Below are positions 19,425-31,680 of a stretch of DNA of 64,000 nucleotides, one piece after another (position 1 is the first letter of the stretch; each line of letters starts with the position of its first letter). The stretch lies in NCBI GenBank assembly GCA_021779995.1, contig JAJXZP010000224.1:1-64000 (forward strand). The letters are read 5' to 3'. The translations under genes and the position numbers were made by a program. The notes under the pieces were generated by a model, which was not told the origin of the DNA, ran no database searches, and was given only the letters and a program-made list of their open reading frames with translations. The stretch is from a bacterium (GTDB lineage Bacteria > Spirochaetota > Spirochaetia > Treponematales > Rectinemataceae).

Positions 19425-20496
19425 CGCTGGCCTCGTAGACTAACGTCGAATCGGTTCGATATTCCTCCCAGGGCTCACCGGGAAGAAAAGTGAAAAACGC
19501 CTGACCGGCCGGCGGAATGAGTTCCAGGAAGCGTCTGCGCTTGCTTCGATCGAGCTCCAGGAGGACATCGTCGAACAAGAGCAACGGCAGGCGTCCGGTC
19601 ATCTCGGTAAAGTATTCGGCCTGGACCAGGCGCAGCGTCAAGGACACGAGGCGGAGCTGGCCCGTCGACGCGGTCGCGGCGAAGTTCTCCGCTCCGACGG
19701 CGAAGCTCCACCGATCGCGATGCGGCCCCGACAGACTGGTCCCCAGCGCCGTTTCCTCCGATCGCTTGGCCGCCAGTTTGGCGAGAATTTCCGCTATCCC
19801 CTCCTCGCCACTCCAGCTCGGCCTATAGCGCAAGCGCACCTCCCGGCCCAGAAGCGATACTGCCTCGAAGCGCAGGACGAACCTGTCGTCAAACTCTCTC
19901 TGCAATCGCCGCCGTGCGGCCATAAGCTCGATTCCTCGACCGACATACTGCTGGTCGAGGAGATCGAGCAGGTCGAATCGTCCTTCGCGAAGCGCCGCAT
20001 TCCGTTGGCGAAGAATGCGCTTGTACTCCCTCAATGTGTCGATGTACGAGAGCGAGATGAGTCCGGCGGCCTGATCGAAAAAGAACCGCCGCCGTTCGGG
20101 TTCGCCTGCCGCGAAAGAATAGTCTTCGTGGCAGAACACGATGGTTGGATTTTTTTCAACGAGGATCTTTCTATCCCTGACCGGCTTTCCCTGCACCTTG
20201 ATCGTCTTGACCCGCTCGGCCCACGAGACGAATACCTCTTCCGACAGAATAGGGCTATCCGACAAAGCCTCGCTGCAGCGTCCGGATAGCGAAAATTCCG
20301 CAGCTCCCCGCTTGACGGCCTCGGCATCGACCTGCCCACGAAAGGAAACGCCGTAGGCCAGATAGTAGAGCGCTTCGAGCAAATTGGTCTTGCCCTGGCC
20401 GTTCTCCCCGACAAAAAAGACCCGTTCCGCCGCGAGATCCAGTTCGGCATCTACTAAATTTCTAAAGGCCGCATACCTGATGCTGGAGAAGGGCAT
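19405..20496 (-). CDS. recF: DNA replication/repair protein RecF
   Basis: FRNLVDAELDLAAERVFFVGENGQGKTNLLEALYYLAYGVSFRG; SGPHRD; LLFDDVLLELD. Confidence 0.95.
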   Translation of the reverse strand: MPFSSIRYAAFRNLVDAELDLAAERVFFVGENGQGKTNLLEALYYLAYGVSFRGQVDAEAVKRGAAEFSLSGRCSEALSDSPILSEEVFVSWAERVKTIKVQGKPVRDRKILVEKNPTIVFCHEDYSFAAGEPERRRFFFDQAAGLISLSYIDTLREYKRILRQRNAALREGRFDLLDLLDQQYVGRGIELMAARRRLQREFDDRFVLRFEAVSLLGREVRLRYRPSWSGEEGIAEILAKLAAKRSEETALGTSLSGPHRDRWSFAVGAENFAATASTGQLRLVSLTLRLVQAEYFTEMTGRLPLLLFDDVLLELDRSKRRRFLELIPPAGQAFFTFLPGEPWEEYRTDSTLVYEASDGRFAN

Positions 20497-20546
20497 GTCC
20501 GGCGACTCCTCGGCGAGCAGTCATAAATTTGTACTGCCGTATAGAG

Positions 20547-21650
20547 CTATTCGACTTGCATCGGCATTACGATGTGAAAATAATCGGAACTCGGCTCGGG
20601 AGAAATCGTAATAGCCCTGTTGGGTTCGGTAAACTCGACGACGACGTATTCGCAATCCATAACCTTCAATGGCTCTTCCAGATAGCGATAGTTGAGTGCA
20701 AGCACGACCTTGGGGCCTTCGTAGCGACACGGAATTTCTTCCCGGGCTGTGCCTATTTCGTTCTCTTCCGAGGAAATGACCATTACTCCGTCCGAAAGCG
20801 TGATAATGGTTCTCCGCGATTTCTGCTCCACAAAAATAGAAACCCGCTTGAGCGAATCGAGCCAGTCGAGTCTCCGGACGAGCATACGGTTTTTTTGTGT
20901 CTCGGGAATGACCTTTTGGTAATTGGGAAATTGGCCCTCGATGAGGAGAGAAGAAATTCGGTAGGTGCCGAAGCGGAAGAAAATGCTCTTCTCGGTCACT
21001 GCTACTTCGATGCTTCCCTCGTCTGGCGCATGTTTTTGTATCAAAGATAGAATCTTCGGAGGAACGATGACTCCCTTGAAAGTCGGGACCGTGGTTTCGA
21101 AGGCCCTTTTCACATAGGAAAGCCTGCGTCCATCCGTGGCCACGAGTGCGAGGCCCTCCTCGGCGTTTTCGAAGAAGACCCCATTCATGAAATAGCGAGT
21201 CTCGTCGTCGGAAACCGCGAATATCGTTTGGGCGATCATTTCCTTCAGATCGCGAGCCGGTAAGGAAAAAGTAATTCCGTTCTCGGCCTGCGGCAATTCG
21301 GGAAATCGCTCCCCGGCGATCGTCTTAAGCTGAAAACGCACCTTCTTGAAGGTCGGCTTCACTATGACCTTCGCATCGTCTTCTTCGAGCGCGATATCCC
21401 CTTCGGGAATGGAAGCGAGTATACCGGATAACTTGTCGCAAAAGACCGTCACGACGCCTTCTTCACCCGTATCTACCGGTAGGGAGGTCTCGAAACTCAC
21501 CTTGATGTCCGTCGCTTTGAGGGAAAGAGAACCCGCTCGTGCATCGAGTAAAACGTTCGACATGATAGAGAGGGCATTTTTAGAAGCTATAACCTCTTGG
21601 GCGAAAGAAATTTCGCGAGCAAGTGCATTTTTCTCACAGGTGAATTTCAT
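20547..21650 (-). CDS. dnaN: DNA polymerase III beta subunit (sliding clamp)
   Basis: MKFTCEKNALAREISFAQEVIASKNALSIMSNVLLDA...; ends VMPMQVE. Confidence 0.95.
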   Translation of the reverse strand: MKFTCEKNALAREISFAQEVIASKNALSIMSNVLLDARAGSLSLKATDIKVSFETSLPVDTGEEGVVTVFCDKLSGILASIPEGDIALEEDDAKVIVKPTFKKVRFQLKTIAGERFPELPQAENGITFSLPARDLKEMIAQTIFAVSDDETRYFMNGVFFENAEEGLALVATDGRRLSYVKRAFETTVPTFKGVIVPPKILSLIQKHAPDEGSIEVAVTEKSIFFRFGTYRISSLLIEGQFPNYQKVIPETQKNRMLVRRLDWLDSLKRVSIFVEQKSRRTIITLSDGVMVISSEENEIGTAREEIPCRYEGPKVVLALNYRYLEEPLKVMDCEYVVVEFTEPNRAITISPEPSSDYFHIVMPMQVE

Positions 21651-21885
21651 GGCGCTTCCCCTCCTTTTGATGAGTGTAGCAGATTTTCCATTTTCCTTCG
21701 AGGTGTCACTGCTCGGTAAAATGCGAATCCCGTTGTACTCGTCGGTTCAAAGCACTCGGGAGAGCGCGGCAGGGTATGTATCGACGAGCTGCTTCCGCTT
21801 CACGCATGCGTCTTACCGAATCTTTACAGTTACTGCGGCTGATCCTTTTTTGCTTCTTCTCTTATTACCATTATATGTATATGTA

Positions 21886-21929
21886 TAGTAATAATAGTAA
21901 TAAGCCCTGTGCATAAGTGATTATGCAAT
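21886..21929. other. oriC: Candidate origin unwinding element: DnaA-trio-like repeats, GC spacer, DnaA box
   Basis: TAG TAA TAA TAG TAA TAA (21886-21903), gccc (21904-21907), TGTGCATAA (21908-21916; complement TTATGCACA fits TTWTNCACA), inverted TTATGCAAT (21921-21929). Confidence 0.65.
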
Positions 21930-22110
21930 ATAAGTTGTTATGTTGAAAATAAATAATCAACTTAAAAACTAGACGTGAATACCTACTTTCATACACAGAT
22001 TGGAGCTTGTGAAGTGCACCGGAGGGGAAATTCACCCAGTTATTGGTCTTCTAATCACAAGAAGAGCATGGGCTACAAGTATCTAGTTGTAACATGCTGC
22101 CAAAAATTAG

Positions 22111-22142
22111 ATCGTCCTTGTTTCACGTGAAACAAGGACGAT
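22111..22142. other. parS: Centromere-like parS site in an extended perfect palindrome
   Basis: TGTTTCACGTGAAACA at 22119-22134 matches the bacterial parS consensus; palindrome extends to 32 bp ATCGTCCTTGTTTCAC|GTGAAACAAGGACGAT. Confidence 0.93.
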
Positions 22143-22254
22143 GATAAGGAAATCCAGCAGTATTGAGTGATGGCTACGAAGATATCAGCTCCGGATGGCC
22201 TTGCTGTTTCGCAGCTGGATATTTAGGCAGGAGCTACCCAAATCCGCTCAGGTC

Positions 22255-24825
22255 TTATTCATCAGTCTCGCCTTCATCCTCGACAGGGAGGCTTGGCGTT
22301 TGGCCGTCAAATGAATCTTCTTCGTTTTCTGGAGAGAAAATCTCTGCGGAGTCGGATGATTCATCACTCGTCATAACATTGATAAGTTCTTCGGCTTCTT
22401 CCTCACCAACGAGACGGTCAAGGCCGACGACGAAATCCGGCCGATCGATATTGAGGATGCGAACGCCCTTGGCGCCCTTTCCCTGAACGCTTACGGAGGC
22501 CGCGGCGATCTTGAGTGTCTTGCCTTGCGAAGTGATGACGACGACGGAGTCTTCATCGCTCACCGTGATAGCGCCGACCAATTCGCCGGTTCTTTCCTCG
22601 GGAGTGTAGATGATCTGTCCGCGGGTGGCTCTGCCGTGGGTCGAGAAGTTATCGAACTCGACCCTTTTTCCGAAACCGTATTCGCTGAGGACGAGCATCC
22701 GTTCCTTCGCGGAGACGCGAAGCATCGCCGTAAGCTCGTCGTCGTCCTCGAGCTTTATGCCCGTGACGCCGCGAGACGCACGCCCCATGACGCGAACGTC
22801 CTCCTCGGTCATGCGCAGGGCCTGCCCCTTCCTGGTCACCAGAACTACTTCATCGGTTCCGGAGGTCAGGCAAGCCGAGACTAGACGATCGCCGTCATCA
22901 AGATTGATGGCTATGATCCCCCTCGTCTTCGCGTTGGTGAAATCGCTCGTCGCGACTTTCTTGACTACGCCGCGGAGCGTTCCCATGAGCAGGTATTCGG
23001 TGTCGGAAAAGTCGGTGAAATCCACGACGGCCGAGATCTCTTCATTGGGAGAAATGGCGAGCAGCCCCTTGATGTGCGTTCCCCTCGCCGCCCGAGAGGC
23101 CTCGGGGAGCTCGTGGACCTTGAGCCAATAGCCCTTGCCTTCGCTCGTGATGAAGAGCAGGTAATCGTGGGTATTGGCTATGAATAACTGCTCCAAGAAG
23201 TCGTCTTCCATTAAGGAGGCGGAGTTCGAGCCCTTGCCGCCCCTGCCCTGGGAGCGATAGGCGCTGCCGGGGATTCGCTTCACGAAGCCCTTGTTCGAGA
23301 TGAGAATCACCATCTCTTCGCGCTTGATGAGGTCTTCGATGTTTATTTGTTCGACTTCGTCGGCGACTATCTCCGTGCGGCGAGCGTCGCCATGCTTCTT
23401 GGCGATGTCCAGGACTTCCTGCTTCACCACCGCCCGAATGCTGGTGTCGCTAGAGAGGAGGCTTTTCAGGTAGGCGATCCGCGCCTCGGTTTCGGCGAGC
23501 TCGGCTTCGAGTTTGCTTGTCTCGAGACTGGTCAGGCGGGCGAGGCGCATATCGAGTATAGCTTGCGATTGGATCGCATCCAAGCCGAAGCGCTGCTCGA
23601 GCCTTTGCTTGGCCCCATCCGTGTCCGGACTGGTCTTGATGATCTGCACGACCTCGTCGATGTTGGCGAGCGCGATCACCAAACCGCGGAGGATGTGAGC
23701 CTTTTCTTCGGCCTTTTTCAGTTCAAAGCGCGAGCGCCGCGTGACGACCTCGACACGATGCTTGACGAAATGGAGTATGAGGTCCTTGAGCCCGAGTTGT
23801 TTCGGCCGCCCGTCCACGATGACCATGTTGATGATACCGAAGCTCGTCTGAAGCGGCGTATGCGCGAAGAGCCGATTCAGGACCAACTTCGGGATGGCGC
23901 CCTTTTTTAGCTCAAGGACGATACGCAGGCCGTCTCTATCCGATTCGTCGCGAAGGTCCGAAACGCCATCCAAGGTCTTTTCGCGCACGAGATCGGCGAT
24001 TCGAGTGATCAAGGTGGTCTTGTTGACCGCGTAAGGTATCTCGGTGAAGATAAGCTGCTCTCGCCCGCCCTTCATCGTCTCGATCTGGAACTTGCCGCGG
24101 ACGACGACCTTGCCCCGTCCGTTGATGTAGGCTTCCCGGATTCCCCTACGACCGAAAATGATACCGCCGGTGGGGAAATCGGGGCCCGAGACGTGCCGCA
24201 TCAGGCCGTCGATCGATATTTCCGGATCGTCGATATAGGCGGCTATGGCTTCGCCTATTTCCGTCAGATTGTGTGGGGCCATGTTCGTGGCCATGCCCAC
24301 GGCGATTCCCGAGGAACCGTTGACCAGGAGATTGGGGAAGGCCGAAGGCAGAACCGAGGGTTCCTTCAACGATTCGTCGTAATTGGGAACGAAATTTACC
24401 GTGTCCTTGTCGAGGTCGACGAGCATTTCCTCGCCGACCTTGGAGAGGCGGGCCTCGGTATAGCGGCTCGCTGCCGGAGGATCCCCGTCTATCGAGCCGA
24501 AATTGCCCTGTCCCTGCACGAGGGGGTAGCGCAAGGAGAAATCCTGCGCCATCCGCACCAGGGCGTCGTAGAGCGAGAGATCGCCGTGGGGATGGTACTT
24601 TCCCATGGCATCGCCGGTGATGCGGGCGCTTTTCTTGGTCGCCGCGTTGGGCCTGAGCCCCAGCTCGTCCATGGCGAAAAGGAGGCGTCGGTGAACGGGC
24701 TTTAGCCCATCGCGGACATCGGGCAGCGCCCTCGACACGATGACGGACATCGCATAATTCAGATAGGCTGTCTTGACCTCGTCCTCGATGGGGACAGGAA
24801 TGACCTTACCGGTAAGCTCTGCCAT
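22255..24825 (-). CDS. gyrA: DNA gyrase subunit A
   Basis: [42 protein letters not shown]; GyrA-box-like QGRGGKG. Confidence 0.97.
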   Translation of the reverse strand: MAELTGKVIPVPIEDEVKTAYLNYAMSVIVSRALPDVRDGLKPVHRRLLFAMDELGLRPNAATKKSARITGDAMGKYHPHGDLSLYDALVRMAQDFSLRYPLVQGQGNFGSIDGDPPAASRYTEARLSKVGEEMLVDLDKDTVNFVPNYDESLKEPSVLPSAFPNLLVNGSSGIAVGMATNMAPHNLTEIGEAIAAYIDDPEISIDGLMRHVSGPDFPTGGIIFGRRGIREAYINGRGKVVVRGKFQIETMKGGREQLIFTEIPYAVNKTTLITRIADLVREKTLDGVSDLRDESDRDGLRIVLELKKGAIPKLVLNRLFAHTPLQTSFGIINMVIVDGRPKQLGLKDLILHFVKHRVEVVTRRSRFELKKAEEKAHILRGLVIALANIDEVVQIIKTSPDTDGAKQRLEQRFGLDAIQSQAILDMRLARLTSLETSKLEAELAETEARIAYLKSLLSSDTSIRAVVKQEVLDIAKKHGDARRTEIVADEVEQINIEDLIKREEMVILISNKGFVKRIPGSAYRSQGRGGKGSNSASLMEDDFLEQLFIANTHDYLLFITSEGKGYWLKVHELPEASRAARGTHIKGLLAISPNEEISAVVDFTDFSDTEYLLMGTLRGVVKKVATSDFTNAKTRGIIAINLDDGDRLVSACLTSGTDEVVLVTRKGQALRMTEEDVRVMGRASRGVTGIKLEDDDELTAMLRVSAKERMLVLSEYGFGKRVEFDNFSTHGRATRGQIIYTPEERTGELVGAITVSDEDSVVVITSQGKTLKIAAASVSVQGKGAKGVRILNIDRPDFVVGLDRLVGEEEAEELINVMTSDESSDSAEIFSPENEEDSFDGQTPSLPVEDEGETDE

Positions 24826-24837
24826 TGCAGCGAATCC

Positions 24838-26781
<1,944 letters not shown>

Positions 26782-26967
26782 TCAGGTTCTAGGCGTCGAC
26801 CTAGCCGGCAACTGGCAACGAGCGGACTTTGATCAAGGAAAAACCATGTGGATTTCCTGTTTTTCTAAGGAGGGCTCTTGCCAGCGCAGATACCCCGAGT
26901 ATACTCGGAATGCACCTATTAGTAAAGATAAGTGGATTTTGCCGGGGTCGAGCGATGACAGCTACCT

Positions 26968-26976
26968 TGTGGACAA
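26968..26976 (-). promoter_or_regulatory. Near-consensus DnaA box TTGTCCACA
   Basis: TGTGGACAA on plus strand in the gyrB-dnaA intergenic region; one mismatch to TTATCCACA. Confidence 0.45.
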
Positions 26977-27188
26977 CCTGTGCCTTATTCCCCAATACAT
27001 TGTGTAGAAATCAATAAGCTCGATCCTTCCCCTCAGCGGAACTGACCCGCATGGGACGGTTGTGCGTATTGCATTAGCTGTAAAGAAATTACGCGATACT
27101 ACTATATGAACGTGTGGTGGTAAAGGTGAATTTTAGAGATTTGGTGCGCCGACGGGGAAAACGAGGCTATTTTAGCGTATTGCTATTT

Positions 27189-27208
27189 TGTGGATAACTT
27201 GTGTATAC
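27189..27208 (-). promoter_or_regulatory. Tandem DnaA boxes upstream of dnaA
   Basis: TGTGGATAA (27189-27197, exact complement of TTATCCACA) then TGTGTATAC (27200-27208, one mismatch); about 30-45 bp upstream of dnaA ATG. Confidence 0.75.
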
Positions 27209-27235
27209 AGGACAGCTTCTCGAGGGGAGTTTGCA

Positions 27236-28645
27236 ATGAGCAGCTGGAACTATAGCGTCTTTTGGAATGAAGCCATGAATCAGGCCAAGGCCGAACTCGG
27301 CGAGCATGAGTTCGCCATGTGGTTCAACATCGAGTACGACTCGTCGACCGAATCCTCCATCGTCGTACGTGTTCCTTCCAGCTTCTATCGGGACCAGCTC
27401 ATCAGGCAGTACCAAAAGTTTCTAGAAACGAAGTTGTATGAATTGACAGGCAAGGCATTGGCCTTGGACTTCATCGTCGTCAAGCCTTCTCTTTCGGATT
27501 CGAAGAATGGCGATCAGCCGCAATTCATAGCCGATGAAACAGCCCGAAGCCCCAAGCGCGAAGCAAAACATAGCGAACGCGAAGAGGTCAAGAAGGATCG
27601 CGGCAGGCATCACCAACTTCGACAAGACTATACCTTCGAAAATTTCGTGATAGGCGATAATAACGGATTCGCGGCCAATGCAGCCCTCGCGATCTCCAAA
27701 AACCCGGGAACCTCGTACAATCCTTTTCTAATATATGGAGGGGTCGGCCTGGGCAAGACGCATCTCATGCAGTCGATCGGCAATCGGGTATGGGTGGAAA
27801 GCAGCAAGATGAAGATCATCTGCATCACCGCGGAAGAGTTCACGAATGAATTCATCCAATCAATCCACGACAAGACGACCCAGAACTTCAAGAACAAGTA
27901 CCGCTATGTCGATGTGCTGCTGATCGACGATATCCATTTTCTCCAGAACAAGCTGGGGAGCCAGGAAGAGCTGTTCCATACCTTCAATGCCCTGTACGAC
28001 GGCAACAAGCAGATGGTGTTTACCTGCGATCGGCCCGTCTCCGAGCTGAAAAACCTCTCGGATAGGCTCCGAAGCAGGTTCGAGCGGGGCCTGAACGTCG
28101 ACCTGCAGCCGCCCAACTTTGAAACGCGCTGCGCGATCTTGAAGAAGAAAATCGAAGCGGGTCCGATCACGGTTCCCGACGACGTGATCGAAATCATCGC
28201 CAAGAACATTTCGACGAACGTCCGCGATCTTGAGGCGGCCCTGACGAAGCTGGTCGCCTACTCGGAGCTCGTCCACAAGAACATCACCCTCGAGGTCGCG
28301 CAGAATCAGCTCAAGGACGTATTCAGCCAGTCGAAGCACGGGAACGTGACCATAGACAACATACTCCGCGTCGTGGCGGACCATTACAAGCTTTCGTACA
28401 ACGACTTGAAGGGGAAGAAGCGCACCAAGAACATAGCCTTTCCGCGACAGATCGCCATGTTCATCGCGCGCGAGATCACCGAGTATTCTACCACCGAATT
28501 GGGCTTCGAGTTCGGTGGACGGGATCACACGACGGTGATGCACGCCTGTCAGAAGATCGACGAGCGGCTCAAGCTGGACCCCAATTTGGAGTCTTCGATC
28601 CAGCTCCTGATTCGGACGATCAAGGAATACAGCTCGAAGATATAG
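27236..28645 (+). CDS. dnaA: Chromosomal replication initiator protein DnaA
   Basis: Walker A GGVGLGKTHL, DDIHFL, C-terminal GRDHTTVMHACQKI; ATG 27236 preceded by gagggga (the longer ORF from TTG 27188 covers the DnaA box). Confidence 0.97.
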   Translation: MSSWNYSVFWNEAMNQAKAELGEHEFAMWFNIEYDSSTESSIVVRVPSSFYRDQLIRQYQKFLETKLYELTGKALALDFIVVKPSLSDSKNGDQPQFIADETARSPKREAKHSEREEVKKDRGRHHQLRQDYTFENFVIGDNNGFAANAALAISKNPGTSYNPFLIYGGVGLGKTHLMQSIGNRVWVESSKMKIICITAEEFTNEFIQSIHDKTTQNFKNKYRYVDVLLIDDIHFLQNKLGSQEELFHTFNALYDGNKQMVFTCDRPVSELKNLSDRLRSRFERGLNVDLQPPNFETRCAILKKKIEAGPITVPDDVIEIIAKNISTNVRDLEAALTKLVAYSELVHKNITLEVAQNQLKDVFSQSKHGNVTIDNILRVVADHYKLSYNDLKGKKRTKNIAFPRQIAMFIAREITEYSTTELGFEFGGRDHTTVMHACQKIDERLKLDPNLESSIQLLIRTIKEYSSKI

Positions 28646-28691
28646 ATTTTGAATTCGGAAGCCGAGGGGGGCGTGCCCTTATCCCCGGTTT

Positions 28692-28743
28692 GTGGCAGCG
28701 CCGCGGGATCGCGCTGTGCGGGATCCCGCGGGGGCGCCGCCAC
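28692..28743. terminator. GC-rich imperfect hairpin between convergent dnaA and metK
   Basis: GTGGCaGCGCCgCGGGATC ... GATCCCGcggGGGCGCcGCCAC pairing. Confidence 0.5.
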
Positions 28744-28813
28744 ATGATCGGCGCCGAGCGGAGGACCGCCGGTGTCAGCCTTCCGCTCGGGCCCCCGAGA
28801 TGCCGTTCGGCTT

Positions 28814-29983
28814 CTACTTTATGGCACTGAGCAGCGCTGCCACCTTGTCTGTCCTCTCCCAGGTGAAGGTATCCCGCCCGAAATGGCCATAGGCGGCCGT
28901 TCGCTGATACACCGGTTTCTTGAGGTCGAGTGAGCGGATTATTCCTGCGGGATCCAGCTCGAAAACCCGGCGGATGGCCTTAGCGATGATGTGCTCCGGC
29001 TCGGTTCCCGTATCGAAGGTGTCGATCATGACCGACACCGGATCGGGAACGCCGATGGCGTAGGCCAGCTGAACTTCGCAGCGCTCGGCGAGGCCGGCGG
29101 CGACCACGTTCTTTGCCACATAGCGTGCCATGTACGCGGCCGAGCGGTCCACTTTCGACGGGTCCTTGCCCGAGAAGGCCCCGCCGCCATGTCTTCCCAT
29201 GCCGCCGTAGGTGTCGACGATGATTTTTCGGCCGGTTAATCCTGTGTCGCCCATGGGGCCGCCGATGACGAAACGGCCGGTGGGGTTCACGAAGCATTTC
29301 ACGTCTTTGCCCAAGAGTCCCGTCGGTTCCAGCACCGGCTTGATTATTTCCTCGATGATCGTCTCTTTGATGGTCGCATAGGAGACATCGGGATCGTGCT
29401 GGTGCGAAACGACGACGGTGTCGATGCGGAGGGGCGCGTGGTGGTCGTATTCGAGCGTCACTTGGCTTTTCGCGTCCGGCCGCAGCCAGGCGATAGCCTT
29501 GGATTTGCGCAGCTCGCTCGCTTTCAGCAGGAGTTTGTGGGCGAACATGATGGGAGCCGGCATGAGTTCCGGCGTCTCCTTGCAGGCGAAACCAAACATC
29601 ATGCCCTGATCGCCGGCGCCCTGTCTGCCCGCGAATTCCTTGAGCCCGCGGCCGGCGACACCTTGGTCGATGTCGGGCGACTGTGCGTGGATGGTGGTGA
29701 TGACCGCCATGGACTCGTAATCCAATCCATAGTCGGGATCCGTATATCCGATCTCCCGAACGACGTCGCGGGTGAGTTTCTGGACATCGACGTAGGTGTT
29801 GGTCGTGATTTCTCCGCCGATGAGGATCATTCCCGTGGTCGTATAGCATTCACACGCGACGTGGCTATCTGGATCGTCCGCGACGCACGCATCGAGCACG
29901 GCGTCGGAGACTTGGTCGCAGAGCTTGTCGGGGTGTCCCTCCCCGACGGACTCCGAGGTGAAGAGATAGCGAGTATCGATCAT
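28814..29983 (-). CDS. metK: S-adenosylmethionine synthetase
   Basis: [64 protein letters not shown]. Confidence 0.97.
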   Translation of the reverse strand: MIDTRYLFTSESVGEGHPDKLCDQVSDAVLDACVADDPDSHVACECYTTTGMILIGGEITTNTYVDVQKLTRDVVREIGYTDPDYGLDYESMAVITTIHAQSPDIDQGVAGRGLKEFAGRQGAGDQGMMFGFACKETPELMPAPIMFAHKLLLKASELRKSKAIAWLRPDAKSQVTLEYDHHAPLRIDTVVVSHQHDPDVSYATIKETIIEEIIKPVLEPTGLLGKDVKCFVNPTGRFVIGGPMGDTGLTGRKIIVDTYGGMGRHGGGAFSGKDPSKVDRSAAYMARYVAKNVVAAGLAERCEVQLAYAIGVPDPVSVMIDTFDTGTEPEHIIAKAIRRVFELDPAGIIRSLDLKKPVYQRTAAYGHFGRDTFTWERTDKVAALLSAIK

Positions 29984-30016
29984 AAAAAAACTCCTTGCGA
30001 TTGAAACGGATTGCCT

Positions 30017-31519
30017 TCAGTAACGGTAGGAATCGGTCTTGAAGGGACCTTCCGGGGAAAGGCCGAGGTATTCGGCCTGGCGCTCGTCGAGCTTCGCGAG
30101 TTTGACTCCGAGTTTGTCCAGGTGAAGCCGCGCCACTTCTTCATCGAGATTTCTCGGCAACACGCGGACACCGGGCTGCGCGTTGAAACGATCCGCCCAG
30201 AGGGCCATTTGCGCCAGCACCTGGTTCGAAAAGCTGGCCGACATGACGAAGGAAGGGTGTCCTTGGGCGCAGCCCAGATTGACGAGCCGGCCTTCGGCGA
30301 GCAGGAGCATGCTTTTGCCGTCGGGGAATACCCAGCGGTCGACCTGGGGTTTCACTTCGACCTTGCGTATGCCGGGGATCCGTTTGAGTCCCGCGACATC
30401 TATCTCGTGATCAAAGTGGCCGATATTGCAGACGATCGCGCCGTCTTTCATCTGCGCAAGATGTTCCGCCGTTATCACGTTGATGCAACCCGTGGCGGTG
30501 ACGAAGATGTCCGCGGTCTGCACCTGTTCATCGATCGGACGAACTTCGTAGCCGGCCATGGAGGCCTGCAAGGCGCAGATCGGATCGATCTCGGAAATGA
30601 CGACACGGGCGCCCATGCCGCGGAGGCTTTCCGCGCTGCCCTTGCCCACATCGCCGAAGCCGCAGACGACGGCCTTCTTGCCGGCGATCATGACTCCCGT
30701 CGCGCGCTTGATGCCGTCGAGAAGCGATTCCCTGCATCCGTATAGGTTGTCGAACTTGCTTTTCGTGACCGAGTCGTTGACATTGATGGCCGGAACGAGC
30801 AGCGTCCTTTCCTTTTCCATGCGATAGAGGCGATGGACGCCGGTGGTCGTCTCCTCCGAGACTCCGTACCACTCGGCCGTCGCCTGTTCCCATCTGTGAG
30901 GTTCTCGGGCTCTAATCGCCTTGAGCTTGCGAATCAGGGCGGCCTCGTCATCGCTCGTGGTCGGTCGATCGAGAATCGTGCTGTCGCGCTCCGCCTGGAG
31001 CCCCAGGTGCAGCATGAGACAGGCATCGCCCCCGTCGTCGACGACGAGATTGGGCCCCTTGTTTTCCGGAAAGCGAAGCGCCAGGTCGAGCAGTTCCCAG
31101 TATTCGTCCAGGGTTTCGGCCTTCCAGGCGAATACGGGGACGCCCCGGGGCGAGTCGGCGCTGCCGTTCCTGCCGACGACGACGGCCGCCGCGGCATGGT
31201 CCTGTGTGGAAAAGATGTTACAGCTCGCCCAGCGAACGTCGGCACCCAGTTCGACGAGAGTCTCGATGAGAACGGCCGTCTGCAATGTCATATGAAGACT
31301 GCCCGTGATGCGCGCTCCGGCCAAGGGCTTGGACGCGCCGTAGCGGGCGCGTAGCGCCATGAGCCCGGGCATCTCCAGTTCCGCGATCTCGATCTCTTTC
31401 CTGCCCCAGGGTGCCAGGGAAAGATCTTTGACCCGGAAATCGAAAGACGGGTTCGGAGAAATACCTTCCAGAGAGTTTGTGGATGGAGAATGCACGGACG
31501 CCTCCTTTTTAGCGCGCAT
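30017..31519 (-). CDS. ahcY: Adenosylhomocysteinase
   Basis: [69 protein letters not shown]-terminal KTDSYRY. Confidence 0.96.
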   Translation of the reverse strand: MRAKKEASVHSPSTNSLEGISPNPSFDFRVKDLSLAPWGRKEIEIAELEMPGLMALRARYGASKPLAGARITGSLHMTLQTAVLIETLVELGADVRWASCNIFSTQDHAAAAVVVGRNGSADSPRGVPVFAWKAETLDEYWELLDLALRFPENKGPNLVVDDGGDACLMLHLGLQAERDSTILDRPTTSDDEAALIRKLKAIRAREPHRWEQATAEWYGVSEETTTGVHRLYRMEKERTLLVPAINVNDSVTKSKFDNLYGCRESLLDGIKRATGVMIAGKKAVVCGFGDVGKGSAESLRGMGARVVISEIDPICALQASMAGYEVRPIDEQVQTADIFVTATGCINVITAEHLAQMKDGAIVCNIGHFDHEIDVAGLKRIPGIRKVEVKPQVDRWVFPDGKSMLLLAEGRLVNLGCAQGHPSFVMSASFSNQVLAQMALWADRFNAQPGVRVLPRNLDEEVARLHLDKLGVKLAKLDERQAEYLGLSPEGPFKTDSYRY

Positions 31520-31680
31520 TTTTTTACCGCCCGCAATAGGGATCAAATCGGCGGTTTTGTAAAAGGCAAACGCCTTTTACAGGGATAGTATCCTAATAGT
31601 GGCCTCGCAAAGCAAGTGGAATCCGTTTGCGGAACCTGGCCTTTGCGTCTTCGCGGAACCTGCAGTATGGTGAACCGGTC

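Noticed and set aside
31558-31581. TGTAAAAGGC-AAAC-GCCTTTTACA hairpin upstream of ahcY as a SAH riboswitch or terminator
   Set aside because: No recognisable SAH/SAM riboswitch core around it and no U-tract; kept only as an unexplained hairpin
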